Shown: positions 43,062 through 52,745 of the stretch, one piece after another | Layout of the letters: the number at the start of each line of letters is the position of its first letter | How positions within the stretch are numbered: the first letter of the stretch is position 1 | From: a bacterium | GTDB taxonomy: Bacteria > Patescibacteriota > Saccharimonadia > Saccharimonadales > UBA4665 | Assembly (NCBI GenBank): GCA_021790875.1 | Contig: JAJYFN010000002.1 | Coordinates: 1 to 63,510 of the forward strand | Direction: 5' to 3' | Length of the DNA stretch: 63,510 nt | The notes under the pieces: generated by a model | Databases searched by the model: none | The model's input: only the letters and a program-made list of their open reading frames with translations | What the model was told of the DNA's origin: nothing | Program-made: the position numbers and the translations under genes

Positions 43062-46000
43062 ATGGCAACGCAAAAAGCTAGCTACGGAACAGATATAGCT
43101 GAGTTTGACGCGGTCAGACTAGCTATCGCTGGACCAGCCGACATTTTAGAGTGGAGTTACGGTGAAGTAACCAAACCTGAAACCATTAACTACCGGACCC
43201 AAAAGCCAGAGCGCGACGGATTGTTCTGTGAGCGCATTTTTGGACCAGTTAAAGACATTAACCCGCATGACGCTAAGTACAAGGGTGTTAGAAGCCGTGA
43301 GGCTGCTGTCGACAAGAATGGTGAATTAGTCACTAAGAGTATTGTGCGCCGCGAACGAATGGGTCACATTAATCTTGCAGTCCCAGTGGCCCACATTTGG
43401 TTCTTACGTGGTACACCAAGTGCCATGGGTCTGCTCTTAGGTATGACCGTTAAAAACCTCGAGCGCGTTGCTTACTTTGCTAGCTTCGTCATTATTTCTG
43501 TCAACGAAGACAAGCGTGACGCCTTAATGATCGATAAAGAAGCTGAATTTAACGCAGCCAAGGAAGCAATTAAACTGCGTTTTGAAAAAGAGGCTGCCGC
43601 TGACACAGAAGTTAACGTTAAAGCGTTAGCTGAAATGCAGACTAAAGAAATTGAAGAACTCACTAAGGAATTTGAGCTTTACCGCGACCAACTTGGTGGT
43701 TTAGTAAAACAGAACTTAATTAGCGAAACCGAATACCGTCTACTCCCAGATGAGTTACGAGCCGTTGTTAAGGTTGGCATGGGTGGCGCTGCACTTAAGG
43801 AACTGTTAGATGAGATTGATTTACCGAAATTAATTGAACTGCTTAACTCAGAAGTTGAAGAGTCAAAGGGTCAACGTCGCAAGCGCTTAATGAAGCGATT
43901 GCGTTTGCTTGAGAGTATCTTGCGTGCCGGGATTCAACCAGGCAGCATGTGTCTATCAATCTTGCCAGTGATTCCTCCCGACTTAAGACCAATGGTTCAG
44001 TTAACTGGTGGTCGTTTTGCGACATCAGACTTAAACGACCTTTACCGTCGAGTCATTAACCGTAATAACCGACTTAAAAAGCTAATTGATCTAAATGCAC
44101 CAGAAGTCATCCGCCGTAACGAGCAACGTATGTTGCAAGAAGCAATCGATGCCTTAATCGATAACTCAGCCGCTCGTGGTGGTCGCGCAGTTGCCGCAAC
44201 TGGTCAACGTCGCCGCCTGAAGTCCTTGAGCGACATGCTTAAAGGTAAGCAGGGACGTTTTCGTCAGAACCTGCTTGGTAAGCGTGTAGATTACTCTGGT
44301 CGTTCCGTTATTGTGTCTGGACCGGAGCTAAAGATTCACCAGTGTGGATTGCCTAAGATGATGGCAATTGAGCTCTTTAAGCCATTTGTCATTGGTGAGT
44401 TAATTGCCAAGGAACATGCCCACAACATTCGCAGTGCCACACGTTTAATTGAACTGAGTGAAACTGTAGTCTGGGATGCCCTTGACGAAGTCATTAAAGG
44501 CAAATACGTCCTACTAAACCGTGCACCTAGTTTGCACCGTCTCAGCATCCAAGCCTTTCAGCCAGTTCTAATTGAAGGCCGCGCGATTCAGCTGCACCCG
44601 TTAGTCTGTCGTGGTTTTAACGCAGACTTTGACGGCGACCAGATGGCCGTTCACCTTCCGCTAAGTGATGAGGCGCAAGAAGAAGCACGCACCATCATGG
44701 CTGCTAACCGCAACCTCCTAAAGCCAGCTGACGGCTCGCCAATATTGCACATTGAGCAGGACATCGTACTTGGTTGCTACTACCTGACATACGAGCGACC
44801 CGGTAAGAACGAGACGCTCTATCCTTTCAGCAGTGTTGACGAAGTTATTTTAGCGCTCGACAACGGCAAGATTAGCTTGCAGTCAAATGTCCGCCTGCCT
44901 TTCCGTGGCGTCGTTAGAACTACCACCGCTGGGCGCGTACTCTTTAACGAAAACTTCCCAGAAGACTTTCCATTCCATGACGAGCCAATGACCAAGAAAC
45001 GACTCCAGGGCGTAATGGCTGAAGTCTATGCGCGTTACGGTCAAGAACGCACAGCTGAAATTGCTGACGATTTGAAGGACCTTGGTTTCAACTATGCGAC
45101 GCAATCCGGACTCAGTATGGGCATGGATGACTTTGAACGTATCAAAGGTATGGATGAGCTAATTAAAGAAGGTGACGCGCGTTCGGCTGCCATTTCCGTA
45201 CAGTACGAACAAGGCTTTGTGACCGAAGAAGAGCGTTCCCGCTTAGTTATTGATAGCTGGACTAAAGTCGAAAACCAGGTGACAGACTTATTGTCTGAGC
45301 AAACTGTCAATAAAGACTCCTCAATGGCAATTGCTATTACCTCAGGTGCCAGAGGAAACATTTCTCAGATGAAAATGACTGTTGGTATGGTTGGTGTGCT
45401 GCAAGATGCTGCCGGCCGTACGATTGAGCTACCAATTAAGTCTAGCTACATTACTGGTCTTGATCCACTTGAGTACTTTACAGGTACCAGAGGCACCCGA
45501 AAGGCTTTAATTGACATTGCCTTAAAGACTGCCGACGCTGGCTACTTAACAAGGCGTCTCGTCGATGTTTCACAGGACGTGTTTACAATTGACGACGATA
45601 TGGGCGATCCAGGTCTCGCGATGTTTAGGGCCGATGCTGAAACAATTGGTGTTTCCTATGCCTCACGTCTAACCGGTCGTTTTGCTGCCGTAGATATTAG
45701 TAAGCATGTTAAAAGTGGCGAATTAATTACGTCAGAAATTGCCCAGGCTATTGAAGCCGATGCTAAGCTGGACGGAGTTAAGATCATGAGTGCACTTTCC
45801 TGCATGAACGTGCGAGGTGTCCCACGTCGTAGTTACGGTGTCGACCCAGCAACCGGTGAGCTAGTTAATAGTCACCACCCAATTGGGGTTATTGCTGCGC
45901 AAAGTATTGGTGAACCAGGTACGCAGCTGAGTCTTGACTCAAAGCACCGTTCTGGTGCGCTTGTTGCGGACGATGCCGCCCAGGGACTAAGCCGTATTGA

Positions 46001-46895
46001 AGAGTTGTTTGAAGTTCGAACACCAAAGGGTGTTGCTTACTTAACCGATATTGACGGAACTGTTAACGCATGGGAAGAAGGTGACCACTACATCGTGCAA
46101 GTCACTGCCCACAGTAAGAAGAACCTTAGCTTTGATCTCGGTGAACGTAAGACTAAGCTCACGAGCGGTACTGACGTGTCTGTTGGTGATGTTATTGCGA
46201 CCCATGAAGATGGTAGTGAACCTCTCATTGCGCCAATGGCAGGAAGACTTAGCATTAGCGACACCACAGCGCAAATTACGCCTACCAAGCAAAGTGTTGT
46301 ACGTTACGAAATACCTGGCATTAAACAGCTATTAGTAGTCGACGGCGACAAAGTCATAGCCGGTCAAAGACTAACCAATGGTTCGATTAACCTGCATGAC
46401 TTAATGCGACTGCAAGGGGTTGAACCTACTCAGCGCTACATCATGAATGAGATTTTACGGATCTTCGTTGGTCAGGGACAGAACATTTCAGACAAGCACT
46501 TAGAAATTATTGTGCGTCAGATGTTTAGCCGAGTCCAGATTGAAGACAGTGGTGACAGTGAATTCGTAACCGGCGATATTGTTTCAAAACTGGCCGTTGG
46601 CGAAGCTAACGAAAAGTTGCTGGCTGATGGCAAGCAACCTGTGCAGTATGTTCAACTTTTGCTCGGCATCACTAAAGCCTCACTATCGACTGATTCCTTC
46701 TTGTCAGCAGCCTCATTCCAGGACACCACGCGGGTGCTAATTGCCGCTGCAGCCTCAGGAAAGATCGATCGTCTGTTTGGACTGAAGGAAAACGTCATTT
46801 TAGGACGCAAGATTCCAGTTGGAACGGGTTACGTGGAAGAAAATGTTGATCTAAACGATGAGAGCGAGTTAGCTGTCGATTCATTCGTCAGTTGA
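43062..46895 (+). CDS. rpoC: RNA polymerase beta' subunit
   Basis: 1277 aa. Starts at the base after the rpoB stop. The catalytic NADFDGDQM (520-528), clamp, bridge-helix region and switch regions are present. Three features depart from the family: the N-terminal zinc ribbon (about 64-92) has lost its four cysteines, the second zinc site (about 908-940) keeps only one, and the trigger-loop segment at 956-965 reads LSLDSKHRSG where E. coli has LTMRTFHIGG; the catalytic His is kept. No large E. coli-type insertion is seen. Since it is the only beta' gene here and otherwise complete, it should be functional. Confidence 0.97.
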   Translation: MATQKASYGTDIAEFDAVRLAIAGPADILEWSYGEVTKPETINYRTQKPERDGLFCERIFGPVKDINPHDAKYKGVRSREAAVDKNGELVTKSIVRRERMGHINLAVPVAHIWFLRGTPSAMGLLLGMTVKNLERVAYFASFVIISVNEDKRDALMIDKEAEFNAAKEAIKLRFEKEAAADTEVNVKALAEMQTKEIEELTKEFELYRDQLGGLVKQNLISETEYRLLPDELRAVVKVGMGGAALKELLDEIDLPKLIELLNSEVEESKGQRRKRLMKRLRLLESILRAGIQPGSMCLSILPVIPPDLRPMVQLTGGRFATSDLNDLYRRVINRNNRLKKLIDLNAPEVIRRNEQRMLQEAIDALIDNSAARGGRAVAATGQRRRLKSLSDMLKGKQGRFRQNLLGKRVDYSGRSVIVSGPELKIHQCGLPKMMAIELFKPFVIGELIAKEHAHNIRSATRLIELSETVVWDALDEVIKGKYVLLNRAPSLHRLSIQAFQPVLIEGRAIQLHPLVCRGFNADFDGDQMAVHLPLSDEAQEEARTIMAANRNLLKPADGSPILHIEQDIVLGCYYLTYERPGKNETLYPFSSVDEVILALDNGKISLQSNVRLPFRGVVRTTTAGRVLFNENFPEDFPFHDEPMTKKRLQGVMAEVYARYGQERTAEIADDLKDLGFNYATQSGLSMGMDDFERIKGMDELIKEGDARSAAISVQYEQGFVTEEERSRLVIDSWTKVENQVTDLLSEQTVNKDSSMAIAITSGARGNISQMKMTVGMVGVLQDAAGRTIELPIKSSYITGLDPLEYFTGTRGTRKALIDIALKTADAGYLTRRLVDVSQDVFTIDDDMGDPGLAMFRADAETIGVSYASRLTGRFAAVDISKHVKSGELITSEIAQAIEADAKLDGVKIMSALSCMNVRGVPRRSYGVDPATGELVNSHHPIGVIAAQSIGEPGTQLSLDSKHRSGALVADDAAQGLSRIEELFEVRTPKGVAYLTDIDGTVNAWEEGDHYIVQVTAHSKKNLSFDLGERKTKLTSGTDVSVGDVIATHEDGSEPLIAPMAGRLSISDTTAQITPTKQSVVRYEIPGIKQLLVVDGDKVIAGQRLTNGSINLHDLMRLQGVEPTQRYIMNEILRIFVGQGQNISDKHLEIIVRQMFSRVQIEDSGDSEFVTGDIVSKLAVGEANEKLLADGKQPVQYVQLLLGITKASLSTDSFLSAASFQDTTRVLIAAAASGKIDRLFGLKENVILGRKIPVGTGYVEENVDLNDESELAVDSFVS

Positions 46896-46919
46896 TAACC
46901 TGAGCTCTATCTGATAGAA
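46891..46919 (+). promoter_or_regulatory. Promoter of the str operon
   Basis: TTGATA (46891-46896, overlapping the rpoC stop), 17-base spacer and TAGAAT (46914-46919). It would give rpsL a leader of about 135 bases, which includes a small AGCA/TGCT stem near 46980 and no evident gene. Confidence 0.55.
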
Positions 46920-47061
46920 TACGGTCAAACGAAATTAATTTAAGTAAGAGAAGGAAAGTTTTAAGCTAGAACCCGTGCAGCATTTGTGCTAGAACATTCA
47001 CTAGCCGATATCTATAGGGGACTACTAAAAAAGGTCAATAGCGATCTTAAGCAAATCTAAT

Positions 47062-47469
47062 ATGCCTACAATTAACCAATTGGTTCGAAAACCACGCGTC
47101 AAAGTAACGAGCAAGAGTAAGTCTCCAGCTATGCAGCGGGTTGTGAATAACCTAAAAACAACAGGCTATGAAAAGCCAGCTCCGTTTAAGCGCGGGGTAT
47201 GTATTAAGGTCACAACTAAGACACCAAAGAAACCTAACTCTGCCCTACGAAAAGTAGCACGTGTCCGACTCACTAACGGCTATGAAGTCTGGGCTTACAT
47301 TGGCGGCGAAGGCCACAACTTGCAAGAACACGCTGTTGTTTTAGTCCGGGGCGGTCGTGTTAAAGACTTGCCTGGTGTGCGTTACCATATTGTACGTGGA
47401 TCGCTTGACCTCCAAGGGGTGAGTGACCGCAAGCAAGGTCGCAGTAAATATGGCGCTAAGAAACCTTAA
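47062..47469 (+). CDS. rpsL: Ribosomal protein S12
   Basis: 135 aa. Decoding-centre protein of the 30[13 protein letters not shown] and the [13 protein letters not shown] loop are intact, including the Lys residues whose change gives streptomycin resistance elsewhere, and the Asp that RimO methylthiolates in other bacteria. The N terminus is about ten residues longer than in E. coli. First gene of rpsL-rpsG-fusA. Confidence 0.97.
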   Translation: MPTINQLVRKPRVKVTSKSKSPAMQRVVNNLKTTGYEKPAPFKRGVCIKVTTKTPKKPNSALRKVARVRLTNGYEVWAYIGGEGHNLQEHAVVLVRGGRVKDLPGVRYHIVRGSLDLQGVSDRKQGRSKYGAKKP

Positions 47470-47489
47470 GACTTTAGAGATTAATATAT

Positions 47490-47969
47490 ATGCCACGCAA
47501 GAAAACTAAAGCATTCACAAGAGATATTAAACCAGACCGTTTGTATAACAGCGTTGCTGTTTCACGCCTCATTAACCGGGTGATGCTTGATGGCAAGAAA
47601 CAACTTGCCGAGCGCCTTGTTTACGATGGACTGCAATCAGCCGCTGCTAAATTAAAAGTCGATAACCCGCTTGACGTGTTTGAGCAAGCCTATAAGAACA
47701 TTCAACCGCACATGGAAACCCGTTCACGTCGTGTTGGTGGGGCTAACTACCAAATTCCATTTGAAGTGAAGGGTCAACGCCAGAACCACTTAACCATTAT
47801 GTGGCTGGTGGCTGCAGCTCGTGCACGTAAAGGCATGAGCATGGTGGATCGTTTAGCGGCTGAATTTACAGATGCCTACAACAACCAAGGGGCAGCAGTT
47901 AAAAAACGCGAAGACACGCACCGCATGGCAGAAGCAAACCGAGCCTTCGCTCACTTTGCACGCGGTTAA
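47490..47969 (+). CDS. rpsG: Ribosomal protein S7
   Basis: 159 aa. Primary 16S rRNA-binding protein that nucleates the 30S head and contacts E-site tRNA. Family motifs KTKAFTRDIKPDRLYNSV and METRSRRVGGANYQIPFEV are present. In E. coli S7 represses the str operon by binding the rpsL-rpsG gap; here that gap is only 20 bases, so such a site is unlikely. Confidence 0.96.
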   Translation: MPRKKTKAFTRDIKPDRLYNSVAVSRLINRVMLDGKKQLAERLVYDGLQSAAAKLKVDNPLDVFEQAYKNIQPHMETRSRRVGGANYQIPFEVKGQRQNHLTIMWLVAAARARKGMSMVDRLAAEFTDAYNNQGAAVKKREDTHRMAEANRAFAHFARG

Positions 47970-47997
47970 TTCAAGTATAAAAATTAAGGGAATATAG

Positions 47998-50082
47998 ATG
48001 GCTAATTCGACCTATCCGATAGATAAACTACGCAATATCGGCATTATTGCTCATATTGATGCCGGCAAAACCACCACGACAGAGGGTATCCTCTACCGTA
48101 CTGGTTTAAAGCATAAAATTGGCGCCGTGCATGAAGGTGAGACGACAACTGACTGGATGGCTCAAGAGCGCGAGCGTGGTATCACGATTGTCTCGGCGGC
48201 TGTAACTTGCTATTGGAAGAATCACCAAATTAATATTATCGACACCCCAGGACACATTGACTTTACAGTTGAAGTCGAACGGAGCTTACGCGTCCTTGAT
48301 GGCGCGGTAGTGGTCTTTGATGGCAAGATGGGTGTTGAGAGCCAGAGTGAAACAGTTTGGCGTCAGGCAGATAAATATAACGTGCCTCGAATCTGTTTTA
48401 TCAACAAGATTAATCAAACCGGCGGTGATTTTTATAAGTCACTAGAATCGATCCACGCCCGCTTAAGCAAACAAGCTTTCCCGATCCATTTGCCAATTGG
48501 CTTTGAGCAAGCCATCAGTGGCGTCGTTGATTTAATCAGTATGAAGGCTTACACCTACAAGGATTTTACAGATCATGAGTTAGTCGTAGGTGAAATTCCG
48601 GCTGACATGTTAGATGAAGCAAAGCGCTACCGTTCGCTCTTAGTTGAAAATGCTGTGGCTGAAGATGAGCCGATGCTTGAGAAGTATCTTGAAGTTGGCG
48701 AAGAGGGCATGAGTGAAGCTGACATTATCCATGCCGTTCGAGTTGCAACCCTATCTGGCAAGTTTTTCCCAGTTACGGGTGGTGATGGTCGCGGTGTGAT
48801 AGTTGAGAAAGTACTAGATATTGTCACTGAGCTTTTACCCAGCCCAAATGACCGCGGTGTAACTTGGGGCAAACACCCAAAAAGCGGTGAAGAGATTGAA
48901 CGCACACCAGAAGCCACTACGCCTTTTACGGCCCTAGCTTTTAAGATTGCGACCGACCCCTTTGTTGGTAAGTTAGCTTACTTTAGAGTCTACTCTGGCA
49001 AAATTGTCGCCGGCAGCTATATCCTAAACAGTTCCACGAACGAACGTGAACGCGTGGGCCGTATCGTGCGTATGCAGGCCGATAAGCGCGAGGATGTTGC
49101 CGAAGTTAGTACCGGAGATATTGCAGCCATTGTTGGCCTTAAGGGCACAACTACCGGCAACACTCTCTGTGACCCCACTAACCCGATTATTCTAGAGAGT
49201 ATTACTTTCCCTGAACCACCGGTCTCAATTGCAATTGAACCAAAGACTAAGGCCGATCAAGAAAAGATGGGTATTGCCTTACAGCGCTTAGCAGAAGAAG
49301 ATCCAACTTTCCGTATCCGAGTTGATGATGAAACTGGCCAGACAATTATCGCTGGTATGGGTGAGCTACACCTAGAAATTATTGTTGACCGGATGAAGCG
49401 TGAATTTAGCGTCGAAGCTAATGTTGGTCAACCACAGGTGGCTTACCGCGAAACGATCCGTAAAAGCGACGTTGAAGTACAAGGTAAGTACATCCGCCAA
49501 ACTGGTGGTCGTGGTCAATATGGTGATGTCTGGCTACGCTTGTCGCCAAATGAAACTGGCGCTGGGTTTGAGTTCATTAACTCAATTCGCGGTGGCGTAG
49601 TACCAAGCGAATATATTCCAGCCGTAAGAAAAGGTGTTGAAGAAGCTTTATCTAACGGTGTTATTGCTGGCTACCCAGTAGTCGATGTGAAGGCTGAACT
49701 TTATGACGGTAGCTATCACGACGTCGACTCCTCGGAAATGGCCTTCTCAATTGCTGGTTCAATGGCCCTTCAAGAAGGTGTTAAGCGGGCTAACCCAGTG
49801 TTGCTCGAGCCAATCATGAAGTTAGTTGTCGTTTGTCCGGAAAGCTTTATGGGTGACGTGATTGGTGATTTAAACTCCAAGCGCGGACGGATTGAAAGCA
49901 TGGATGATCTAGCTAACGGCATTAAAGAGATTACAGCCTTTGTGCCCCTCGCTGAACTGTTTGGTTACACAACCAACTTACGCTCTATGACTCAGGGTCG
50001 AGCTAGCTCAACGATGGAAATTGACCGTTACTCTGATGTGCCGCCACACATTACTGAAGGTATTGCCTCAAAGAAGAAATAA
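47998..50082 (+). CDS. fusA: Elongation factor G
   Basis: 694 aa. GTPase that drives translocation and ribosome recycling. G1 AHIDAGKTT (19-27), switch [12 protein letters not shown]3 DTPGHIDF (82-89), then domains II-V complete ([34 protein letters not shown]). The G4 motif, normally NKxD, is N136-K-I-N139: the Asp that hydrogen-bonds the guanine base is Asn. It is the only EF-G gene in the window and otherwise canonical. It closes the str operon; tuf follows after a 243-base gap with its own promoter. Confidence 0.96.
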   Translation: MANSTYPIDKLRNIGIIAHIDAGKTTTTEGILYRTGLKHKIGAVHEGETTTDWMAQERERGITIVSAAVTCYWKNHQINIIDTPGHIDFTVEVERSLRVLDGAVVVFDGKMGVESQSETVWRQADKYNVPRICFINKINQTGGDFYKSLESIHARLSKQAFPIHLPIGFEQAISGVVDLISMKAYTYKDFTDHELVVGEIPADMLDEAKRYRSLLVENAVAEDEPMLEKYLEVGEEGMSEADIIHAVRVATLSGKFFPVTGGDGRGVIVEKVLDIVTELLPSPNDRGVTWGKHPKSGEEIERTPEATTPFTALAFKIATDPFVGKLAYFRVYSGKIVAGSYILNSSTNERERVGRIVRMQADKREDVAEVSTGDIAAIVGLKGTTTGNTLCDPTNPIILESITFPEPPVSIAIEPKTKADQEKMGIALQRLAEEDPTFRIRVDDETGQTIIAGMGELHLEIIVDRMKREFSVEANVGQPQVAYRETIRKSDVEVQGKYIRQTGGRGQYGDVWLRLSPNETGAGFEFINSIRGGVVPSEYIPAVRKGVEEALSNGVIAGYPVVDVKAELYDGSYHDVDSSEMAFSIAGSMALQEGVKRANPVLLEPIMKLVVVCPESFMGDVIGDLNSKRGRIESMDDLANGIKEITAFVPLAELFGYTTNLRSMTQGRASSTMEIDRYSDVPPHITEGIASKKK

Positions 50083-50145
50083 ACGCGAGAGCTGCAAATT
50101 TTTAGGCTCTAGTGTTTTATTGGGCTACGCTTTTAGAGCTACCCC

Positions 50146-50174
50146 TTTACAAAGATAAGGGTTTTCTCTATACT
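50146..50174 (+). promoter_or_regulatory. tuf promoter
   Basis: TTTACA (50146-50151), 17-base spacer and TATACT (50169-50174). The leader of about 145 bases contains a 6-bp inverted repeat (CGCTTA 50232-50237, TAAGCG 50257-50262) and ends in AAGGAG eleven bases before the ATG. The rest of the 243-base gap holds no credible gene. Confidence 0.6.
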
Positions 50175-50325
50175 AGCCTCGGTAAAAAGCGTGGGTATTT
50201 TAGTAGTTTAATTATTACGATTTGCCCCTTACGCTTAATAATAATTACATATCTAGTAAGCGACCCGGGAGCATATATTTGTCACCCGTTAGCGCGTACA
50301 GCAAAAGCAAGGAGAAGTTAGAGAT

Positions 50326-51507
50326 ATGGCTACATTTGATCGAACAAAACCGCATGTTAACGTCGGTACGATGGGACACGTTGACCACGGTAAGACAAGC
50401 TTAACAGCAGCTATTACGGCTGTCTTAGCTAAAAGACTACCAAGCGACATCAATAAAGCAGTTGCCTATGACCAAATTGACAAGGCTCCAGAAGAGCGCG
50501 CTCGTGGTATTACAATTGCCACCTCCCACCAGGAGTATGAGAGTGAAAAGCGTCACTACGCCCACGTCGACATGCCTGGACACGCTGACTATGTTAAGAA
50601 CATGATTACTGGTGCTGCTCAAATTGACGGCGCTATCCTAGTCGTAAGTGCCGCTGACGGCCCTATGCCTCAGACGCGTGAACACGTTCTACTAGCCCGC
50701 CAGGTAGGTGTACCTAGCATTCTGGTCTACATGAACAAGATGGACCTCGCTGACGCCGAACTAGTTGATTTAGTGGAAGAAGAGATTCGTGATCTTCTAG
50801 CTAAGTATGACTTTGACCGTGACTGCCCAATTATTCGTGGTTCAGCCACTAAGGCCCTCGAAGGCGACAAAGAAAGTGAAGATTCAATCATGGCACTAGT
50901 TGAGGCAATGGATGCTTACATCCCAGAGCCAGTGCGTGATCTCGACAAGCCTTTCTTAATGCCAATTGAAGATGTTTTCTCAATTAAGGGTCGTGGCACC
51001 GTTGCTACTGGCCGTGTTGAAGCCGGCATCGTGAAGATGAACGAAGAAGTTGAAATTGTTGGTATCCGCCCAACCACTAAGTCAGTTGTAACCGGCATCG
51101 AAGCCTTTAAGAAACAACTTGATGAAGGTCGCGCTGGTGACAACGCCGGTATCTTACTCCGCGGTATTGAGCGTGACGATATTGAACGTGGTCAGGTGCT
51201 TGCAAAGCCAGGTACCATTACTCCTCACACAGAATTTGAGAGTGAAGTTTACATCCTAACCAAAGAAGAGGGCGGACGACACACTCCTTTCTTCAAGGGC
51301 TACAAACCACAATTCTACTTTAGAACCACTGACGTTACTGGTGAAGTTGAACTACCAGCTGACAAAGAAATGGTAATGCCTGGTGATACCATCACCTTTA
51401 ATGTTAAGTTACTTGCCCCAATTGCAATGGACCAAGGATTGCGTTTCGCTATCCGTGAAGGTGGTCGTACTGTCGGTGCAGGTGTCGTAACCAAGATTTC
51501 TAAGTAA
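50326..51507 (+). CDS. tuf: Elongation factor Tu
   Basis: 393 aa. Delivers aminoacyl-tRNA to the ribosome. G1 GHVDHGKTS, switch [15 protein letters not shown]3 [13 protein letters not shown]4 NKMD and SATKA for G5 are all recognisable; domains II and III are full length ([40 protein letters not shown]). The position after GKT in the P loop is Ser rather than Thr, a conservative change. Strong promoter and Shine-Dalgarno. The 21-base gap to rpsJ suggests cotranscription. Confidence 0.97.
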   Translation: MATFDRTKPHVNVGTMGHVDHGKTSLTAAITAVLAKRLPSDINKAVAYDQIDKAPEERARGITIATSHQEYESEKRHYAHVDMPGHADYVKNMITGAAQIDGAILVVSAADGPMPQTREHVLLARQVGVPSILVYMNKMDLADAELVDLVEEEIRDLLAKYDFDRDCPIIRGSATKALEGDKESEDSIMALVEAMDAYIPEPVRDLDKPFLMPIEDVFSIKGRGTVATGRVEAGIVKMNEEVEIVGIRPTTKSVVTGIEAFKKQLDEGRAGDNAGILLRGIERDDIERGQVLAKPGTITPHTEFESEVYILTKEEGGRHTPFFKGYKPQFYFRTTDVTGEVELPADKEMVMPGDTITFNVKLLAPIAMDQGLRFAIREGGRTVGAGVVTKISK

Positions 51508-51528
51508 GGCAAAATTTAAAATAAGCAT

Positions 51529-51855
51529 ATGGCAGAAGTTAAAACCGAAACCAAGCAACGTATCCGAATTCGTCTTAAAGCCTACGATCACAAAGTGATT
51601 GATCAGGCCGCCAAGCAAATTATTGATACGGCGCTCAGGACTGGGGCGAGCTTAGCTGGCCCCATCCCACTGCCAACGCGGCGCTCAACCTTTACGGTTG
51701 TTAAGAGCCCTCACGTCTACAAGAAGAGCCGTGAACAGTTTGAAATGCGCGTCCACAAGCGTTTAATCGACGTTTTTGAACCAACCGCTAAGACCATTGA
51801 TAGTCTTATGAATCTATCTTTGCCTGCCGGTTGTGACGTCGAAATCAAAATGTAG
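51529..51855 (+). CDS. rpsJ: Ribosomal protein S10
   Basis: 108 aa. 30S head protein and, in many bacteria, NusE in antitermination. [20 protein letters not shown] and [24 protein letters not shown] split across the family core are clear. It reads on from tuf with a 21-base gap, while the remaining S10-operon genes start 271 bases later behind a separate promoter, so S10 is grouped with tuf rather than with rplC. Confidence 0.97.
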   Translation: MAEVKTETKQRIRIRLKAYDHKVIDQAAKQIIDTALRTGASLAGPIPLPTRRSTFTVVKSPHVYKKSREQFEMRVHKRLIDVFEPTAKTIDSLMNLSLPAGCDVEIKM

Positions 51856-51877
51856 CTGTCGTAATATATTCAACGTA

Positions 51878-51906
51878 TTGACTGATTACATTTAAATTGC
51901 TAATCT
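51878..51906 (+). promoter_or_regulatory. Promoter of the rplC operon
   Basis: TTGACT (51878-51883), 17-base spacer, TAATCT (51901-51906). Expected start near 51913, leaving a leader of about 215 bases before rplC. Confidence 0.5.
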
Positions 51907-51954
51907 ATTACGGTATCTTTTGTAAGCTAACAAGAGGTCTATATAGAAAACTGT

Positions 51955-52047
51955 TGGTATAGGATCGAATAACTTGCTTCCTATAGCCTGGTAGTCATCT
52001 AAATAGTTTTAGTAGCAGTTTCGTCATTAGACACAATAATCGTGTCT
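51955..52047 (+). promoter_or_regulatory. Structured leader of rplC
   Basis: Two stems: TATAGGA (51958-51964) with TCCTATA (51979-51985), extended by two G-C pairs across a bulge; and AGACAC (52029-52034) with GTGTCT (52042-52047) around a 7-base loop. The leader has no ORF of note. In E. coli L4 regulates the S10 operon through its leader; this stretch occupies an equivalent place but ahead of rplC. Confidence 0.45.
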
Positions 52048-52126
52048 GTAGTAGAGACTGTCACCTAAAGTTAATAGGCTCGATCTGGTTAGGCATTAAA
52101 TATAAGGAAGCTATAGCTTTAAAGAA

Positions 52127-52744
52127 ATGAAAGCACTTATCACGCGTAAAGTAGGCATGACCTCGCTGATCGGCGAAGATGGTATTGTGACGCCCGTTAC
52201 GATACTCGACGCCTCTTTAAACGTGGTTGTAGGTAAGCGCACTATTGAAACTGACGGTTATAGTGCCCTAATTCTCGGTGCTGGAAAGGCCAAGCATCAA
52301 GCTAAACCCCAAGTCGGGATGCTAAAAGCTTCTAAGGCCAATCCATCTGTTATTACTGAAATTCGTCTTAACTCTGAAGATATAGATGAACTAAATGTCG
52401 GCGACCAACTAAGCGCCGACATTTTTAGTGTGGGTGACATTGTAAGTGTGAGTGGCAACAATAAAGGTAAGGGTTGGGCAGGCACTATTAAACGCCATAA
52501 CTTCCACCGGGGTCGTAAAACTCATGGTGGCCGTAGCTATCGCCGTGTCGGCTCAATTGGCTCAATGTATCCTCAGCACATCTTAAAGGGTAAGAAAATG
52601 GCTGGACGCATGGGTAACACTAAAGTTACTACACGTGGACTTAAGATTGCCTATATCGATAACGCTATGAACGCCATTGGTGTTAAGGGTGCAGTTCCTG
52701 GTCCTAAAAAAGGCGTGATTCTTATAAAGGGGATGAGTAAGTAA
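52127..52744 (+). CDS. rplC: Ribosomal protein L3
   Basis: 205 aa. One of the first proteins in 50S assembly, with a loop reaching the peptidyl-transferase centre. GNNKGKGWAGTIKRHNFHRG and GSIGSMYPQHILKGKKMAG mark the core. A Shine-Dalgarno-like AAGGAAG lies well upstream. The following rplD begins one base after the stop. Confidence 0.97.
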   Translation: MKALITRKVGMTSLIGEDGIVTPVTILDASLNVVVGKRTIETDGYSALILGAGKAKHQAKPQVGMLKASKANPSVITEIRLNSEDIDELNVGDQLSADIFSVGDIVSVSGNNKGKGWAGTIKRHNFHRGRKTHGGRSYRRVGSIGSMYPQHILKGKKMAGRMGNTKVTTRGLKIAYIDNAMNAIGVKGAVPGPKKGVILIKGMSK

Positions 52745-52745
52745 A

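Noticed and set aside
46893-46895. UGA recoding as in Gracilibacteria/Absconditabacteria
   Set aside because: TGA ends rpoC, rnhB and the 32.2-kb gene exactly at family-normal lengths, and reading through gives no conserved extension.
50112-50404. Two short ORFs in the tuf leader
   Set aside because: They overlap the promoter and Shine-Dalgarno of tuf, have no start signals and no recognisable protein.
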